A stretch of 64,000 bases of DNA from Subtercola sp. (lineage in GTDB: Bacteria; Actinomycetota; Actinomycetes; Actinomycetales; Microbacteriaceae), in the NCBI GenBank assembly GCA_025463745.1, contig JAODBB010000061.1:1-64000 (forward strand). Reading direction: 5' to 3'. Shown one piece after another: positions 50,223 to 59,800 of the stretch. Under the pieces are notes generated by a model. That model searched no databases. It was given only the letters and a program-made list of their open reading frames with translations, and was not told the origin of the DNA. Every line of letters starts with the position of its first letter. The first letter of the stretch is position 1. The position numbers were made by a program, and so were the translations under genes.

Positions 50223-50825
50223 ATGTCTACTCCGGTAACTGAACCTACGGCGTCGCGTATCATCTCTGTGGCGGCGGCGCTATTCCGTGAAAAAGGCTTC
50301 ACGGCGACATCGACGCGGGAACTCTCGGATCGCCTCGGCATTCAGAACTCGTCGTTGTATCACCACATTCGAAGCAAAGACGACCTGCTCTACGCGATTT
50401 CGATGGAGAGCGTGAAACACATGGTCGAGACGCTCGAAACCGTCGTGGCCGAGAGCGACTACGCGAGCGCCAGTGCCGCCGAACGACTTCGGCGGGTCAT
50501 CACTGCCCACCTCACGGCCGCCATCGCAGATCGAGACATGCATGCCACGATGCTTTCGGAGATGCGCGCCCTTCCGCCTGAGCGCCGAGCCGAGGTCATT
50601 GCCGCACGAGCGAACTACGAGCAACTGGTTCGCGCGATCATCGCCGAGGCGCAAGAAAGCGGCGAGCTCGAGGCCGACCCGCCGGCCAGGTATCTCACGC
50701 TTGCGCTGCTGAACCTGCTCAACTGGACCATCTTCTGGTACGACCCTCAAGGCGAACTTCAGGTCTCCGAGCTGGCCGAGATCCTCTCGAACGTGTACCT
50801 CCGGGGCGTCTTGGCATCTGATTGA
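50223..50825 (+). CDS. TetR family transcriptional regulator
   Basis: SRIISVAAALFREKGFTATSTRELSDRLGIQNSSLYHHIRSKDDLLYAI HTH. Confidence 0.93.
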   Translation: MSTPVTEPTASRIISVAAALFREKGFTATSTRELSDRLGIQNSSLYHHIRSKDDLLYAISMESVKHMVETLETVVAESDYASASAAERLRRVITAHLTAAIADRDMHATMLSEMRALPPERRAEVIAARANYEQLVRAIIAEAQESGELEADPPARYLTLALLNLLNWTIFWYDPQGELQVSELAEILSNVYLRGVLASD

Positions 50826-50855
50826 CGACTCGACCGAGCTGGGCTAGTGTGAGCA

Positions 50856-50873
50856 CACGAGCGCTCGCTCGGT
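50856..50873. promoter_or_regulatory. Putative operator, regulon palindrome site 11
   Basis: cacgagcgctcgctcggt upstream of cupin. Confidence 0.65.
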
Positions 50874-50932
50874 CTTGGTGAAAGACCAAGCTGCCGTGCG
50901 GCGTAAGAGCCATCACGAATTGGAGTTTGGGC

Positions 50933-51415
50933 ATGAGCGGTACGGATGTGACGGGTGACACCCCGCTTTCTCGACGGGTAGTCATCGGGCAAGACGAGAC
51001 AGGCAAGTCGGCGGTGATCTTCGACAGCATGTCTGCCCCCTTGCTCTCGCACAAGTATCCGGGTGTCGCTACGGCGATGCTCTGGAAAGAGGGCGAGACG
51101 ATGGATGTCGCCAGCCAAGACGACCAGCTCGAGGTTTTTCAGGATGTTCCGGTTCCCGTCGGTGGCACGCGATTTTTCATGAATCGGATCGAACCCGGTG
51201 TGCGTACCGAGGTGCACACGACGAAGACCGTTGAATACCACTACGTGGTGTCGGGGCGGATCATCGCTCTGCTCGAAGGCGAAGATGTCGAACTCACAGC
51301 GGGCGACACCATCGTCATGCGCGGTACACCGCACGGGTGGTACAACCCCAGCGAAACCGAGCCGTGGATCGATTTCGCCACCATGGTGGACATGAGCAGC
51401 AGCTTCGACGAATAA
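50933..51415 (+). CDS. Cupin domain protein
   Basis: VEYHYVVSGRIIALLEGEDVELTAGDTIVMRGTPHGWYNPSETE. Confidence 0.88.
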   Translation: MSGTDVTGDTPLSRRVVIGQDETGKSAVIFDSMSAPLLSHKYPGVATAMLWKEGETMDVASQDDQLEVFQDVPVPVGGTRFFMNRIEPGVRTEVHTTKTVEYHYVVSGRIIALLEGEDVELTAGDTIVMRGTPHGWYNPSETEPWIDFATMVDMSSSFDE

Positions 51416-51427
51416 TCCCGAACCTCA

Positions 51428-51470
51428 GCGGTCTGACCCAGGCGCGCCTCGCGAGCCTGGGTCAGACCGC
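51428..51470 (+). terminator. Stem-loop terminator after cupin gene
   Basis: Perfect 16-bp arms gcggtctgacccaggc / gcctgggtcagaccgc, 11-nt loop. Confidence 0.75.
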
Positions 51471-51501
51471 ATTCGTTCCTCTACGCCTTCCGAAACCATC
51501 C

Positions 51502-51518
51502 TACCGAGCAATCGCTCG
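51502..51518. promoter_or_regulatory. Putative operator, regulon palindrome site 12
   Basis: taccgagcaatcgctcg; CGAGC/GCTCG arms; upstream of P450 copy 2. Confidence 0.7.
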
Positions 51519-51598
51519 CCTAGACCTGTACTATGAGACAGTGCTTGCAATCGGCAGGCTCTTACCGTGATTTACTCTTCACCGTCGAAAGGAGTCGC

Positions 51599-52810
51599 AT
51601 GAGCTTCCCCACAAGCGATGACGTGTGGCCGTTCGCACGCGATTCCGCCCAGCCTCTACTACCCCCGCCCCGCTTCGCCGAACTGCGCGATGAGGGCCTC
51701 GTCGAGGTGAAGATGTATGACGGGGCACCGGCGGTGCTGGCCACGAAATATGCAGACATCCGCGACATCCTGATGAGCGACGCGGTCTCTTCCGACGGCA
51801 CGCTTCCGAACTTTCCCTACGTCAGCGACGCAACGCGCGCGAACAGGGGAGAGCGGCGCACGTTCGATCGGCTCGATCCTCCGATTCACGACGAACACCG
51901 GGCGATGCTGGCTTCGAACTTCACGCAGAAGCGCATACGTGAACTGCGCCCCTTCGTCGAGGAGGTCGTCAGCAACCTTCTTGATGAGATGGAGAAGGCC
52001 AACGGGTCGGCAGACTTCGTCACGATGTTCGCACAGCCCATCCCCGCTCAGATCATCTGCCGGCTGCTCGGGCTCCCCCTCACTGACGCTCCGTTCTTCT
52101 TCGACCGCATCCATATCTGGACGAACGATCAAGGAAATCCAGACGACATCGTCAAGGCGACCGCCGAGCTGCTCGAGTATTTCGACCAGCTCATCGACGA
52201 GCGCATCGGTGCAGAAGGCTCCGACATCATCACCGGACTCGTCAACAAACAACTGGTTCCGGGCCACATCAGCCGGCCGCAGCTTCTGCTGACCTTTCAT
52301 CTTCTGCTGATCGCCGGCTTCGACACGACGACCAACATGATCGGGCTGGGCACCCTGCTGCTCTTGCGCAACCCCGACGCCTGGCGTGAGCTCGTCGAAA
52401 CAGAAGACCCCGAGCTCGTGCCGTCGGCGGTCGAGGAGCTGCTCCGTTTTCTGAGTGTCGCGCACAGCACACACATTCGTCTTGCGCGTGGCCCCATCCC
52501 TGTGGGGCATCAGCTGATACCGGCCGGCGCGGGCATCCTCGCACCGCAGGGTGCAGGCAACCACGACCCGGCCCAGTTCCCAGACCCTGACACGCTAGAC
52601 ATCCACCGCGACGCGCGAGGCCATCTTGCCTTCGGCGCGGGCGTGCATCAGTGCCTCGGGCAGCAGCTCGCGCGACTCGAACTCAACGTCGTGTTCTCTC
52701 TACTGCCCAAGCGGTTTCCCGATCTGCAACTCGACGTTCCGTTCGATGAGTTGCCCTTCCGTCCGAATTCAATGGTCTATGGCGTCGAATCGATGCCCGT
52801 GAGGTGGTAA
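51599..52810 (+). CDS. Cytochrome P450 (copy 2)
   Basis: LIAGFDTTTNMI, EELLRF, LAFGAGVHQCLGQQLARLEL. Confidence 0.96.
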   Translation: MSFPTSDDVWPFARDSAQPLLPPPRFAELRDEGLVEVKMYDGAPAVLATKYADIRDILMSDAVSSDGTLPNFPYVSDATRANRGERRTFDRLDPPIHDEHRAMLASNFTQKRIRELRPFVEEVVSNLLDEMEKANGSADFVTMFAQPIPAQIICRLLGLPLTDAPFFFDRIHIWTNDQGNPDDIVKATAELLEYFDQLIDERIGAEGSDIITGLVNKQLVPGHISRPQLLLTFHLLLIAGFDTTTNMIGLGTLLLLRNPDAWRELVETEDPELVPSAVEELLRFLSVAHSTHIRLARGPIPVGHQLIPAGAGILAPQGAGNHDPAQFPDPDTLDIHRDARGHLAFGAGVHQCLGQQLARLELNVVFSLLPKRFPDLQLDVPFDELPFRPNSMVYGVESMPVRW

Positions 52811-52814
52811 TAAG

Positions 52815-53039
52815 GTGGCTTCTACGATTAACGGCGAGCGCATCTCGGTTCTCGAAGACAAGTGCATCGGCGCGGGCAACTGTGTAGATGCAGCCGAGAA
52901 GTACTTCGATCAAGATGACGACACCGCCAAGGTGGTGTTGCTGCGCGATGTGGTCGAGCCGGGCGACGGCGACTCGGTGCGGCGCGCTGTGAACGTGTGC
53001 CCGGTGGCCGCGATTCTGCTGAACAGTTCAGGTGCCTGA
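52815..53039 (+). CDS. Ferredoxin, 3Fe-4S type
   Basis: EDKCIGAGNCVDAAEKYFDQDDD...VNVCPVAAI: C-x5-C...CP; GTG start. Confidence 0.93.
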   Translation: MASTINGERISVLEDKCIGAGNCVDAAEKYFDQDDDTAKVVLLRDVVEPGDGDSVRRAVNVCPVAAILLNSSGA

Positions 53040-54318
53040 CGTGTTGCCGAGCCTGGCCGACATCCTGGTCGTCGGGGGTGGAAAGGCCGGGAGTCAGCTG
53101 ACCGCATCGCTGCGCGATGAGGGTTTCGAGGGGACGATCGCGATCGTCGGCGAAGAGCCTCTGCACCCCTACGACAGACCGCCGCTCTCGAAGGAATACC
53201 TCGGGATGGGTGATGTGGGGGGTCTCTTGCTCCGCGCAGAACACTTCTACCTTGACAGTGCCATCGACATTGAGACAGCTACACGCATCGTGTCTTTCGA
53301 CACGGCGAAGCACGTGGCGACTCGCAGCGACGGCAGCGAGATCACCTACGGCGAACTCGTCTTGGCTACCGGGGCTCGGCCCCGAAAACTGCGAATCCCT
53401 GGTGCCGACTCTGAAGGCGTCTCGCCACTGCGATCCGTCGAAGACGCCGATCGTCTGAAGGCGATACTCACTGCCCGCTCAGACCTCGTTGTGATCGGCG
53501 GCGGCTTCGTCGGGTTGGAGGTCGCCGCAACGGCGGCGATCTCGTACGGCTGCAAGGTCACTGTCATGGAGGCGTTGCCGCGGCTGCTCTCGCGTACCGC
53601 GCTGCCCGAGACGGCAGCGCACATTCAGCGCTTTCACGAGGCGCTCGGCGTCGATGTCTTGCTCGGCGCACAGGCGGCCGAAATTCTCAGTGACAACGGA
53701 CGCGTCACCGCGGTGGTGACAACAGAGGGGCAGGTCATTCCGGCCGATGGCGTCGTCTATGGCATCGGTGTCGAGCCGCGTGTCGAATTGGCCGAAGCCG
53801 CCGGAATCGAGGTTGCCAACGGCGTGCTCGTCGATTCGACGTTGCACAGCTCTGCGGATGGTGTCTGGGCGATCGGCGACTGCTGTGCCTTTCCCTCCGT
53901 GCACTTCGGTGGCTCGGTTCGCTTGGAGTCCGTGCAGAACGCCACGGACCAGGCACGCCATCTCGCAGGCGAGCTCTTCTCGGGAGTGCGGAGCGCGTAT
54001 ACGGCAGTGCCGTGGTTCTGGAGCGACCAAGGTGAGCTTCACCTGCAGAGCGTCGGGCTCACCGGAACGTTCGACTCCACCGTCGTCATCGGTGACGCCG
54101 ACTCCGGATCGTTCACCGTGCTCGCGTTCCACGACGGTCGTCTGCTCGGCGGCGACTCCGTGAACGCTCCGGGCGACCACCTTGCCCTCAAGCGACTTCT
54201 CGGTTCGGATTCTCAGGCAGGGCTCACGGCAACCGTGGCCGGTGGCGCCGGGTTCACGCTGAAAGACTTCGCGCGGCAGGCGCGGCTCGCCAAAGAAGCC
54301 CTCTCTCGAAGCGCCTGA
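53032..54318 (+). CDS. Ferredoxin-NAD(P)H reductase (FAD-dependent)
   Basis: ILVVGGGKAGSQLTASLRDEGFEGTIAIVGEEPLHPYDRPPLSKEYL, VIGGGFVGLEVAATA, VWAIGDCCAF. Confidence 0.94.
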   Translation: MPDVLPSLADILVVGGGKAGSQLTASLRDEGFEGTIAIVGEEPLHPYDRPPLSKEYLGMGDVGGLLLRAEHFYLDSAIDIETATRIVSFDTAKHVATRSDGSEITYGELVLATGARPRKLRIPGADSEGVSPLRSVEDADRLKAILTARSDLVVIGGGFVGLEVAATAAISYGCKVTVMEALPRLLSRTALPETAAHIQRFHEALGVDVLLGAQAAEILSDNGRVTAVVTTEGQVIPADGVVYGIGVEPRVELAEAAGIEVANGVLVDSTLHSSADGVWAIGDCCAFPSVHFGGSVRLESVQNATDQARHLAGELFSGVRSAYTAVPWFWSDQGELHLQSVGLTGTFDSTVVIGDADSGSFTVLAFHDGRLLGGDSVNAPGDHLALKRLLGSDSQAGLTATVAGGAGFTLKDFARQARLAKEALSRSA

Positions 54319-54369
54319 CCGGCCGCGGAGGAGGGCTTCTTTCTCGCTAGAGAATGGCGGAGGGCCTCG

Positions 54370-55317
54370 CTAGAGAATCGCGAGGGCATTCGCCGGAGAG
54401 GCAATGCCCTTCGATGCGTTGAGCGGAGCGCTTGTCAGAAAGAACTCCCATCGTTCGGCACGTGCGCACGCTCGCGCCAGGCCGCCGAGTTCCCAGAGTT
54501 CGCCGATTCCCATGCCGAATTGGGCGATCAAGATCTGGTGCAGCATGCCGAATGGATACGAGGGCTCAGAGAGATCCATCGGCCAGACCTCGAGTGACGG
54601 ATTGTCGCTCACGACGGCCACGGCGTGAGCGTTCCACAGGTACTCGGCGACCTGTTCGGTGTGCGCGATGCCGCAGGCGTGCAGCCCCTCTCGGGTCGAT
54701 ACCTCCTCGCGGCCCGATGGCGACAGCGACCGGTACCAGTCCAAGAAGCCCGTGTGCAGAACGATGATGTCGCCGACCTCATACTCGACTCCGGCGGCGA
54801 GGCGGGCGCGTTCGAGATCATCGATGGTGAAGACATGCGGGCTTCCCGGGTCGTACGGGGTCTCGGCCGAGGCCTGAAGATCGAGCAGAACTCCGCGCGT
54901 GGCGATTCCGCGCCGAGCCCAGTAGTCGATGGTGTTTCGCTTGCCGGTGAGCACGTCGTCGAGTGTGGCGCCGTTGTAGAACGCGTCATCGCGGTAGGCG
55001 ACGTGCCCGAGCGAATCCCACTGTGACGACGCCTGCGGGTTCAGGCCGTCGTACAGGTCATCGAGCCCTTTGCCGCCACGCAATTGGATGACTGTGTGCG
55101 TGAGCGGGCTGCGGCTGAACATCGGAGGGTCGAACAGATCGAGGGGAGCGTTCAGTGGCACCACCTCGCCGGAACGTACCAACTGCGCCGCAGCGAGTGT
55201 GATCTCCGGAGTGATCAGGTTCATCAAGCCGAGCGAATCGTCTTCACCGAAGACTCCCCACGCGCTCCGGCCGCCGTGTGTGGCCAAGGAGAGTTCGGAA
55301 TAGTTTGGCAGCTTCAT
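54370..55317 (-). CDS. Cyclase family protein (KynB-like metal-dependent hydrolase)
   Basis: SAWGVFGEDDSLGLMNLITPE, QWDSLGHVAY, DIIVLHTGFLDW. Confidence 0.85.
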   Translation of the reverse strand: MKLPNYSELSLATHGGRSAWGVFGEDDSLGLMNLITPEITLAAAQLVRSGEVVPLNAPLDLFDPPMFSRSPLTHTVIQLRGGKGLDDLYDGLNPQASSQWDSLGHVAYRDDAFYNGATLDDVLTGKRNTIDYWARRGIATRGVLLDLQASAETPYDPGSPHVFTIDDLERARLAAGVEYEVGDIIVLHTGFLDWYRSLSPSGREEVSTREGLHACGIAHTEQVAEYLWNAHAVAVVSDNPSLEVWPMDLSEPSYPFGMLHQILIAQFGMGIGELWELGGLARACARAERWEFFLTSAPLNASKGIASPANALAIL

Positions 55318-55379
55318 AGGAGTGACCCTTCCATCTCGGCTGACGCGGCGGTGCGCAGCGATGTAACGTTACCAGTACA

Positions 55380-55396
55380 CGAGCGAGTGCTCGCTC
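55380..55396. promoter_or_regulatory. Putative operator, regulon palindrome site 13
   Basis: cgagcgagtgctcgctc; GAGCGAG-tg-CTCGCTC 7-bp perfect arms; in divergent gap. Confidence 0.75.
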
Positions 55397-55452
55397 TGAT
55401 CGTATCAACGTGGCATGCCATCCATAGCTGTACTCGAAAAGGAGTGAAACAA

Positions 55453-56226
55453 GTGCTCGCATTGATCACTGGCGGAACAAACGGAATCGGCGCCGACGCG
55501 GTCAAGAGACTGGCTGCCCGAGGCGACCAGGTGATCTTCACCGGACGAGATGAGGAACGCGGCCGTCGCCTTGTTGAGTCGCTACCCGGTGACGGTCACA
55601 GCTTCGCGCGGCTCGAAGCCGGAGATGAGGCGGGCTGGCGCAATGTCCTGGAGCGATACATAAGCGACCGCCCGCTCGATGTACTCATCCTCAATGCCGG
55701 CGCGAACAGTTCCGTCGCTGGTTCACAAGATCCGATCGAACTGCTGGATTCGGAGAATTTCGAGCGGATGCTCGGGGTCAATGTCAGAGACGTCGTGATC
55801 GGACTTCGGCTCTCGTTGCCCTATCTCTATCGGGCGACTGCGCCGAAAGTCATTGTCACCTCGTCGATCGCAGGGCTTCTTCCGAATCATCGCGACCCGG
55901 TTTACAGCGCCGCCAAGGCGGCATCAATCGCGTTCGTTCGGTCGGTCGCGCCGGCGCTCGCCGCCAGAGGTGTCACCATCACGGCTGTCTGCCCGGGAGC
56001 CACGTTCAGCGGAATCACGTCCCCTGAGTTCGTTGAGGAGAGCCCTGACGGAACGCTCATCTCGAAGCGCACCGGTAGCCCTATTCAGTCTCCGGAGCGG
56101 GTGAGTGAGATGTTCGAGCAACTGATCGAATCGTCGGTGCCGGGAGACGTGTGGGTCGTCGATATACGCACGCCGATTCGGGTGTTCGAGGCACCGGAGC
56201 TGTGGCCGGGCAAGCTCACGGTGTGA
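55453..56226 (+). CDS. SDR family oxidoreductase
   Basis: LALITGGTNGIGADAVKRLAARGDQVIFTGRDEERG, NAG, YSAAKAASIAFVRSVAPALAARGVTITAVCPG; GTG start. Confidence 0.9.
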   Translation: MLALITGGTNGIGADAVKRLAARGDQVIFTGRDEERGRRLVESLPGDGHSFARLEAGDEAGWRNVLERYISDRPLDVLILNAGANSSVAGSQDPIELLDSENFERMLGVNVRDVVIGLRLSLPYLYRATAPKVIVTSSIAGLLPNHRDPVYSAAKAASIAFVRSVAPALAARGVTITAVCPGATFSGITSPEFVEESPDGTLISKRTGSPIQSPERVSEMFEQLIESSVPGDVWVVDIRTPIRVFEAPELWPGKLTV

Positions 56227-56282
56227 CACATGGCTGAAAACGAGTTCGTCTCCTGTGCTGCGGCTGTGCCATGTTGATTTGC

Positions 56283-56298
56283 GACCGAGCGCCCGCTA
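56283..56298. promoter_or_regulatory. Putative operator, regulon palindrome site 14
   Basis: gaccgagcgcccgcta; AGCG/CGCT arms; upstream of carboxylase operon. Confidence 0.6.
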
Positions 56299-56326
56299 GG
56301 GTTATCTTCGGAATTGAGGAGAATCA

Positions 56327-57868
56327 ATGTCGATAATTAACTCGGAGTCGATTGCGTCGGTGATGGGTCTTGGCGGCCGGCCGGCCGGTAGTCGTCGTGA
56401 GATCAAGATCATCGACACGACGTTGCGTGACGCGCACCAGAGCCTGTGGGCGACCCGGATGCGCACGGAGCACATTGTGTCGATGGCGCCCGACTTCGAC
56501 AAGGTCGGGTTCGAGCAGGTCGACCTGGTCGCGCCGATCCAGTTCGACGTGGCTGTGCGCTACTTGAAGGAGGATCCGTGGGAGCGGGTGCGGCTGGCTC
56601 ACCAGTACGCCCCGCACAGCACCTTCCGCGCCTTGATCCGCTCGAAGAATCTCGCGTCGTTCGACTTCCTCGCCGACGACGTCATCGAGGCCTGGGTCGA
56701 GAACCTGTATGCGAACGGGTTCAGGGTGATCGGTTCGTTCGACGGGCTCAATGATATCGATAACATCGCTCCTGGCCTGATCCGCGCGAAAGAGCTCGGC
56801 GCCACGACGTTCGGTGCGGTTTCGTTCTCTGAGAGCCCGGTGCACACCGACGAGCTCTTCGTCTCTAAGGCGATCGAGTTGATCGAGAAGGCCGATGTCG
56901 ACGCGATCATGCTGAAGGATGCCGGCGGCCTGCTGACGCCCGACCGCATCCGCAGCCTCGTTCCCGCGCTCAAAGAGGTCATCGGGAGCCGGTCTCTCGA
57001 AATACACAGCCATTGTCTGACCGGGCTTGCGCCGCTGGTCTATCTCGAGGCGGTCGAGCTGGGTGCGGATGCTCTGCATCTGTCGATCGCACCCTTGGCC
57101 AACGGCAACGCGCAGCCCGCCACGCAGACCGTGGTGCGTGATCTGCGCGCGCTGGGTTACACGGTGAATCTGCACGATGAGTACATCGATAAAATCAGTG
57201 ACCAGCTGACCGAGATCGCCGAGGCGGAGGGCAAGCCGGTCGGTGTGCCCATCGCGTACAACGGTTTGCATTACATGCACCAGTTGCCTGGTGGCATGTT
57301 GTCGAATTTTCACTCACAGCTCGCCACGGCGGGGCTGTCGGACCGATATGACGAATTGCTGCTGGAGACGGCCCGGGTGCGCGAAGAGCTCGCGTTCCCC
57401 ATCATGATCACCCCGTTCGCTCAGTTCGTGGGAACCCAGGCGGTGATGAACGTCATCTCTGGTGAGCGGTACAAGCTGGTGCCGAACGAGATCAAGAAGT
57501 ACGCGCTCGGTTACTACGGCGCGCTGCTCGGCCCGATCGACCCGGAGATCCTCGAGAAGATCATCGCGAATGGAGCGTCGAACATCGCTCTTGAGCCCGC
57601 TGCCATCGAGCCCATGCTTCCTGCGCTGCGCGAGCTGCATCCCGAGGAGAGCATCGATTTCTTATTGCTTCGTGCGATGTTCGCCGGCGACCAGGTCGAT
57701 GAGATGAAGAAGACCGTGGCCGCTGGCGGCAACCCAGATGAGATCTACGGGCCGATTCTGAGCCTGATCAAGTCGCTGTACGCGAAGAGCCCGACCGGAA
57801 CGCAGTCGCTGAAGACAGCAGACCTGCAGATCATTCTTGAAAAAGGAGACAGTGAAGATGCCGCTTAA
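56327..57868 (+). CDS. Biotin-dependent carboxyltransferase, pyruvate carboxylase/transcarboxylase 5S/OadA-type, atypical active site
   Basis: IIDTTLRDAHQSLWATRMRTE, IMLKDAGGLLTP, LEIHSHCLTG, LPGGMLSNFHSQL, TPFAQFVGTQAVMNV. Confidence 0.92.
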   Translation: MSIINSESIASVMGLGGRPAGSRREIKIIDTTLRDAHQSLWATRMRTEHIVSMAPDFDKVGFEQVDLVAPIQFDVAVRYLKEDPWERVRLAHQYAPHSTFRALIRSKNLASFDFLADDVIEAWVENLYANGFRVIGSFDGLNDIDNIAPGLIRAKELGATTFGAVSFSESPVHTDELFVSKAIELIEKADVDAIMLKDAGGLLTPDRIRSLVPALKEVIGSRSLEIHSHCLTGLAPLVYLEAVELGADALHLSIAPLANGNAQPATQTVVRDLRALGYTVNLHDEYIDKISDQLTEIAEAEGKPVGVPIAYNGLHYMHQLPGGMLSNFHSQLATAGLSDRYDELLLETARVREELAFPIMITPFAQFVGTQAVMNVISGERYKLVPNEIKKYALGYYGALLGPIDPEILEKIIANGASNIALEPAAIEPMLPALRELHPEESIDFLLLRAMFAGDQVDEMKKTVAAGGNPDEIYGPILSLIKSLYAKSPTGTQSLKTADLQIILEKGDSEDAA

Positions 57869-58421
57869 CCCGCCCGATGCCAGAGAACTCCAACGAATCG
57901 TCGATTGGGTGAATCTGACCGACGACGTGCGCGAACTGTCGATCAAGTTCGGCGACGTGGAGCTGTTCATCTCCCGTGACCGCCAGCGACCGGCCGTCCA
58001 AGCCCCCGGCCAAGCCGCCGCCGCGCCGGCCGCCGTCGCCGCACCCAGTGCGCCCTCGACTGCAGCGCTCGCAGCGCTACCCCCCCAGGCAGCAGCGCCG
58101 GCTGTCAGCCCCGCCCCTGTTACCCCGGCATCCGTCGTGCCCGCGGTCGCAGCATCCGCTGACGAACTGGCGGCCGACGAGGTGCTGATCAAGGCGCCCA
58201 TGGTCGGAACGTACTACGCGTCTCCGAAGCCCGGGTCGCCCGCGTTCGTGGCAGTCGGTGACACGGTCAGCGCCGAGACGGTGCTGTGCATCGTGGAGGT
58301 CATGAAACTGATGAACAACGTCGAGGCACAGGTCGAGGGCACCGTCTCGCGGATCTTGGTGCACGACAACCAGGCAGTCGAATACGGTCAGCCGCTCATG
58401 GTGATCAAGCGCCAAGCGTGA
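57858..58421 (+). CDS. Biotin carboxyl carrier protein (AccB-like)
   Basis: Ala/Pro-rich linker; APMVGTYYASPKPGSPAFVAVGDTV...CIVEVMKLMNNVEAQVEGTV biotinyl motif. Confidence 0.94.
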   Translation: MPLNPPDARELQRIVDWVNLTDDVRELSIKFGDVELFISRDRQRPAVQAPGQAAAAPAAVAAPSAPSTAALAALPPQAAAPAVSPAPVTPASVVPAVAASADELAADEVLIKAPMVGTYYASPKPGSPAFVAVGDTVSAETVLCIVEVMKLMNNVEAQVEGTVSRILVHDNQAVEYGQPLMVIKRQA

Positions 58422-58444
58422 CATCGATAGCGAAGGAGGAGCGC

Positions 58445-59800
58445 ATGGCCGCACCGCTGAAAAGCGTGCTGATAGCGAATCGCGGAGAGATCGCGCTGCG
58501 CATCATCCGGGCGTGTAAAGAACTGAGCATCCGCAGTGTGCTCGTCTACTCGGAGGCCGATGCCGACTCGCTGCCGGTCAAGCTGGCAGATCAGGCCATC
58601 TGCATCGGCCCCCCGCAAGCGGCGCTGAGCTACCGCAACGCCAGCGCGGTGATCTCGGCCGCACTCGCCTTCAAGGTCGACGCCATCCACCCCGGCTACG
58701 GCTTTCTGTCTGAGAACGCCGACTTCGCTGCGCTGTGCGAAGAGGAGGGCATCGTCTTCATCGGGCCCTCCTCGGAGGTCATTCGCAACATGGGCGACAA
58801 GATCGAGGCCAAGAAGATCGCCCGCCGCGCCGGCGTACCGACCGTGCCCGGCTCGGTCGGCGCGATCGCCGAGTACAGCGAGGCCCTCGCCGTGGCGAGC
58901 GAGGTCGGCTACCCGCTGCTGATCAAGGCGGCCGCGGGCGGCGGCGGGCGCGGTATGCGCGTGGTGCAGCGGGCCGAGACGCTCGAGAAAGACCTTTCCG
59001 AGATCATGTCAGAAGCCGAAGTCGCCTTCGGCGACCCGTCGGTCTACATCGAGCGGTACCTCACCGACATCCGGCACATCGAGATACAGGTCATCTCCGA
59101 CGGCACGACGACCCTGCACCTCGGGGAGCGGGACTGCACCACACAGCGGCGCAACCAGAAACTGATCGAGGAATCACCCTCTCCGGTTCTCGATGCGGAA
59201 CTGCGCAGGGGGCTCGCCCTGGCCGCCGTCGCTCTGTGCCAAGAGGTGGGCTACCGCAACGCCGGTACCATCGAGTTCGTGTTCGACAACATCGAACGCA
59301 CGTACTACTTCATCGAGATGAACACCCGCATCCAGGTCGAGCACCCCGTGTCTGAGGAGGTCAGCGGCATCGACCTCATCAAACTCCAGCTCCAGATCGC
59401 CGGAGGTATTCCGCTGACGATGACTCAGGATGATGTCGTGATCCGTGGACACGCGATCGAGTGCCGCATCAACGCCGAAGACCCTGATCGGGGCTTCGCA
59501 CCCGGCCCCGGCACGATCTCGACGTTCCGGCAGCCCGGCGGCTTCGGGGTCAGAATGGACACCCACATCGAAACCGGCTACACCATCCCCCCGTTCTACG
59601 ATTCGATGATCGGCAAGCTCATCTGCTGGGGCCAGAACCGCGACGAAGCCATCGTCAGAATGATCCGAGCGCTCGATGAGCTCGTGATCGACGGCGTGAT
59701 AACGACGGCGCCCTTCCACAAGAAGATCCTCGAGAGCGCCGAGTTCACAAGCGGCGACTTCAATACCGCCTTCGTCGCTGAATTCATGGAACGCGGATGA
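58445..59800 (+). CDS. Biotin carboxylase (AccC-like)
   Basis: SVLIANRGEIALRIIRACKELSI, HPGYGFLSENADFA, IKAAAGGGGRGMRVV, FIEMNTRIQVEHPVSE. Confidence 0.96.
   Translation: MAAPLKSVLIANRGEIALRIIRACKELSIRSVLVYSEADADSLPVKLADQAICIGPPQAALSYRNASAVISAALAFKVDAIHPGYGFLSENADFAALCEEEGIVFIGPSSEVIRNMGDKIEAKKIARRAGVPTVPGSVGAIAEYSEALAVASEVGYPLLIKAAAGGGGRGMRVVQRAETLEKDLSEIMSEAEVAFGDPSVYIERYLTDIRHIEIQVISDGTTTLHLGERDCTTQRRNQKLIEESPSPVLDAELRRGLALAAVALCQEVGYRNAGTIEFVFDNIERTYYFIEMNTRIQVEHPVSEEVSGIDLIKLQLQIAGGIPLTMTQDDVVIRGHAIECRINAEDPDRGFAPGPGTISTFRQPGGFGVRMDTHIETGYTIPPFYDSMIGKLICWGQNRDEAIVRMIRALDELVIDGVITTAPFHKKILESAEFTSGDFNTAFVAEFMERG

Noticed and set aside
54346-54384. Short direct repeat (cctcgctagagaat / tctcgctagagaat) at the FdR/cyclase convergent junction
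   Set aside because: Looks like a small local duplication of the cyclase gene 3' end; no evidence of function.
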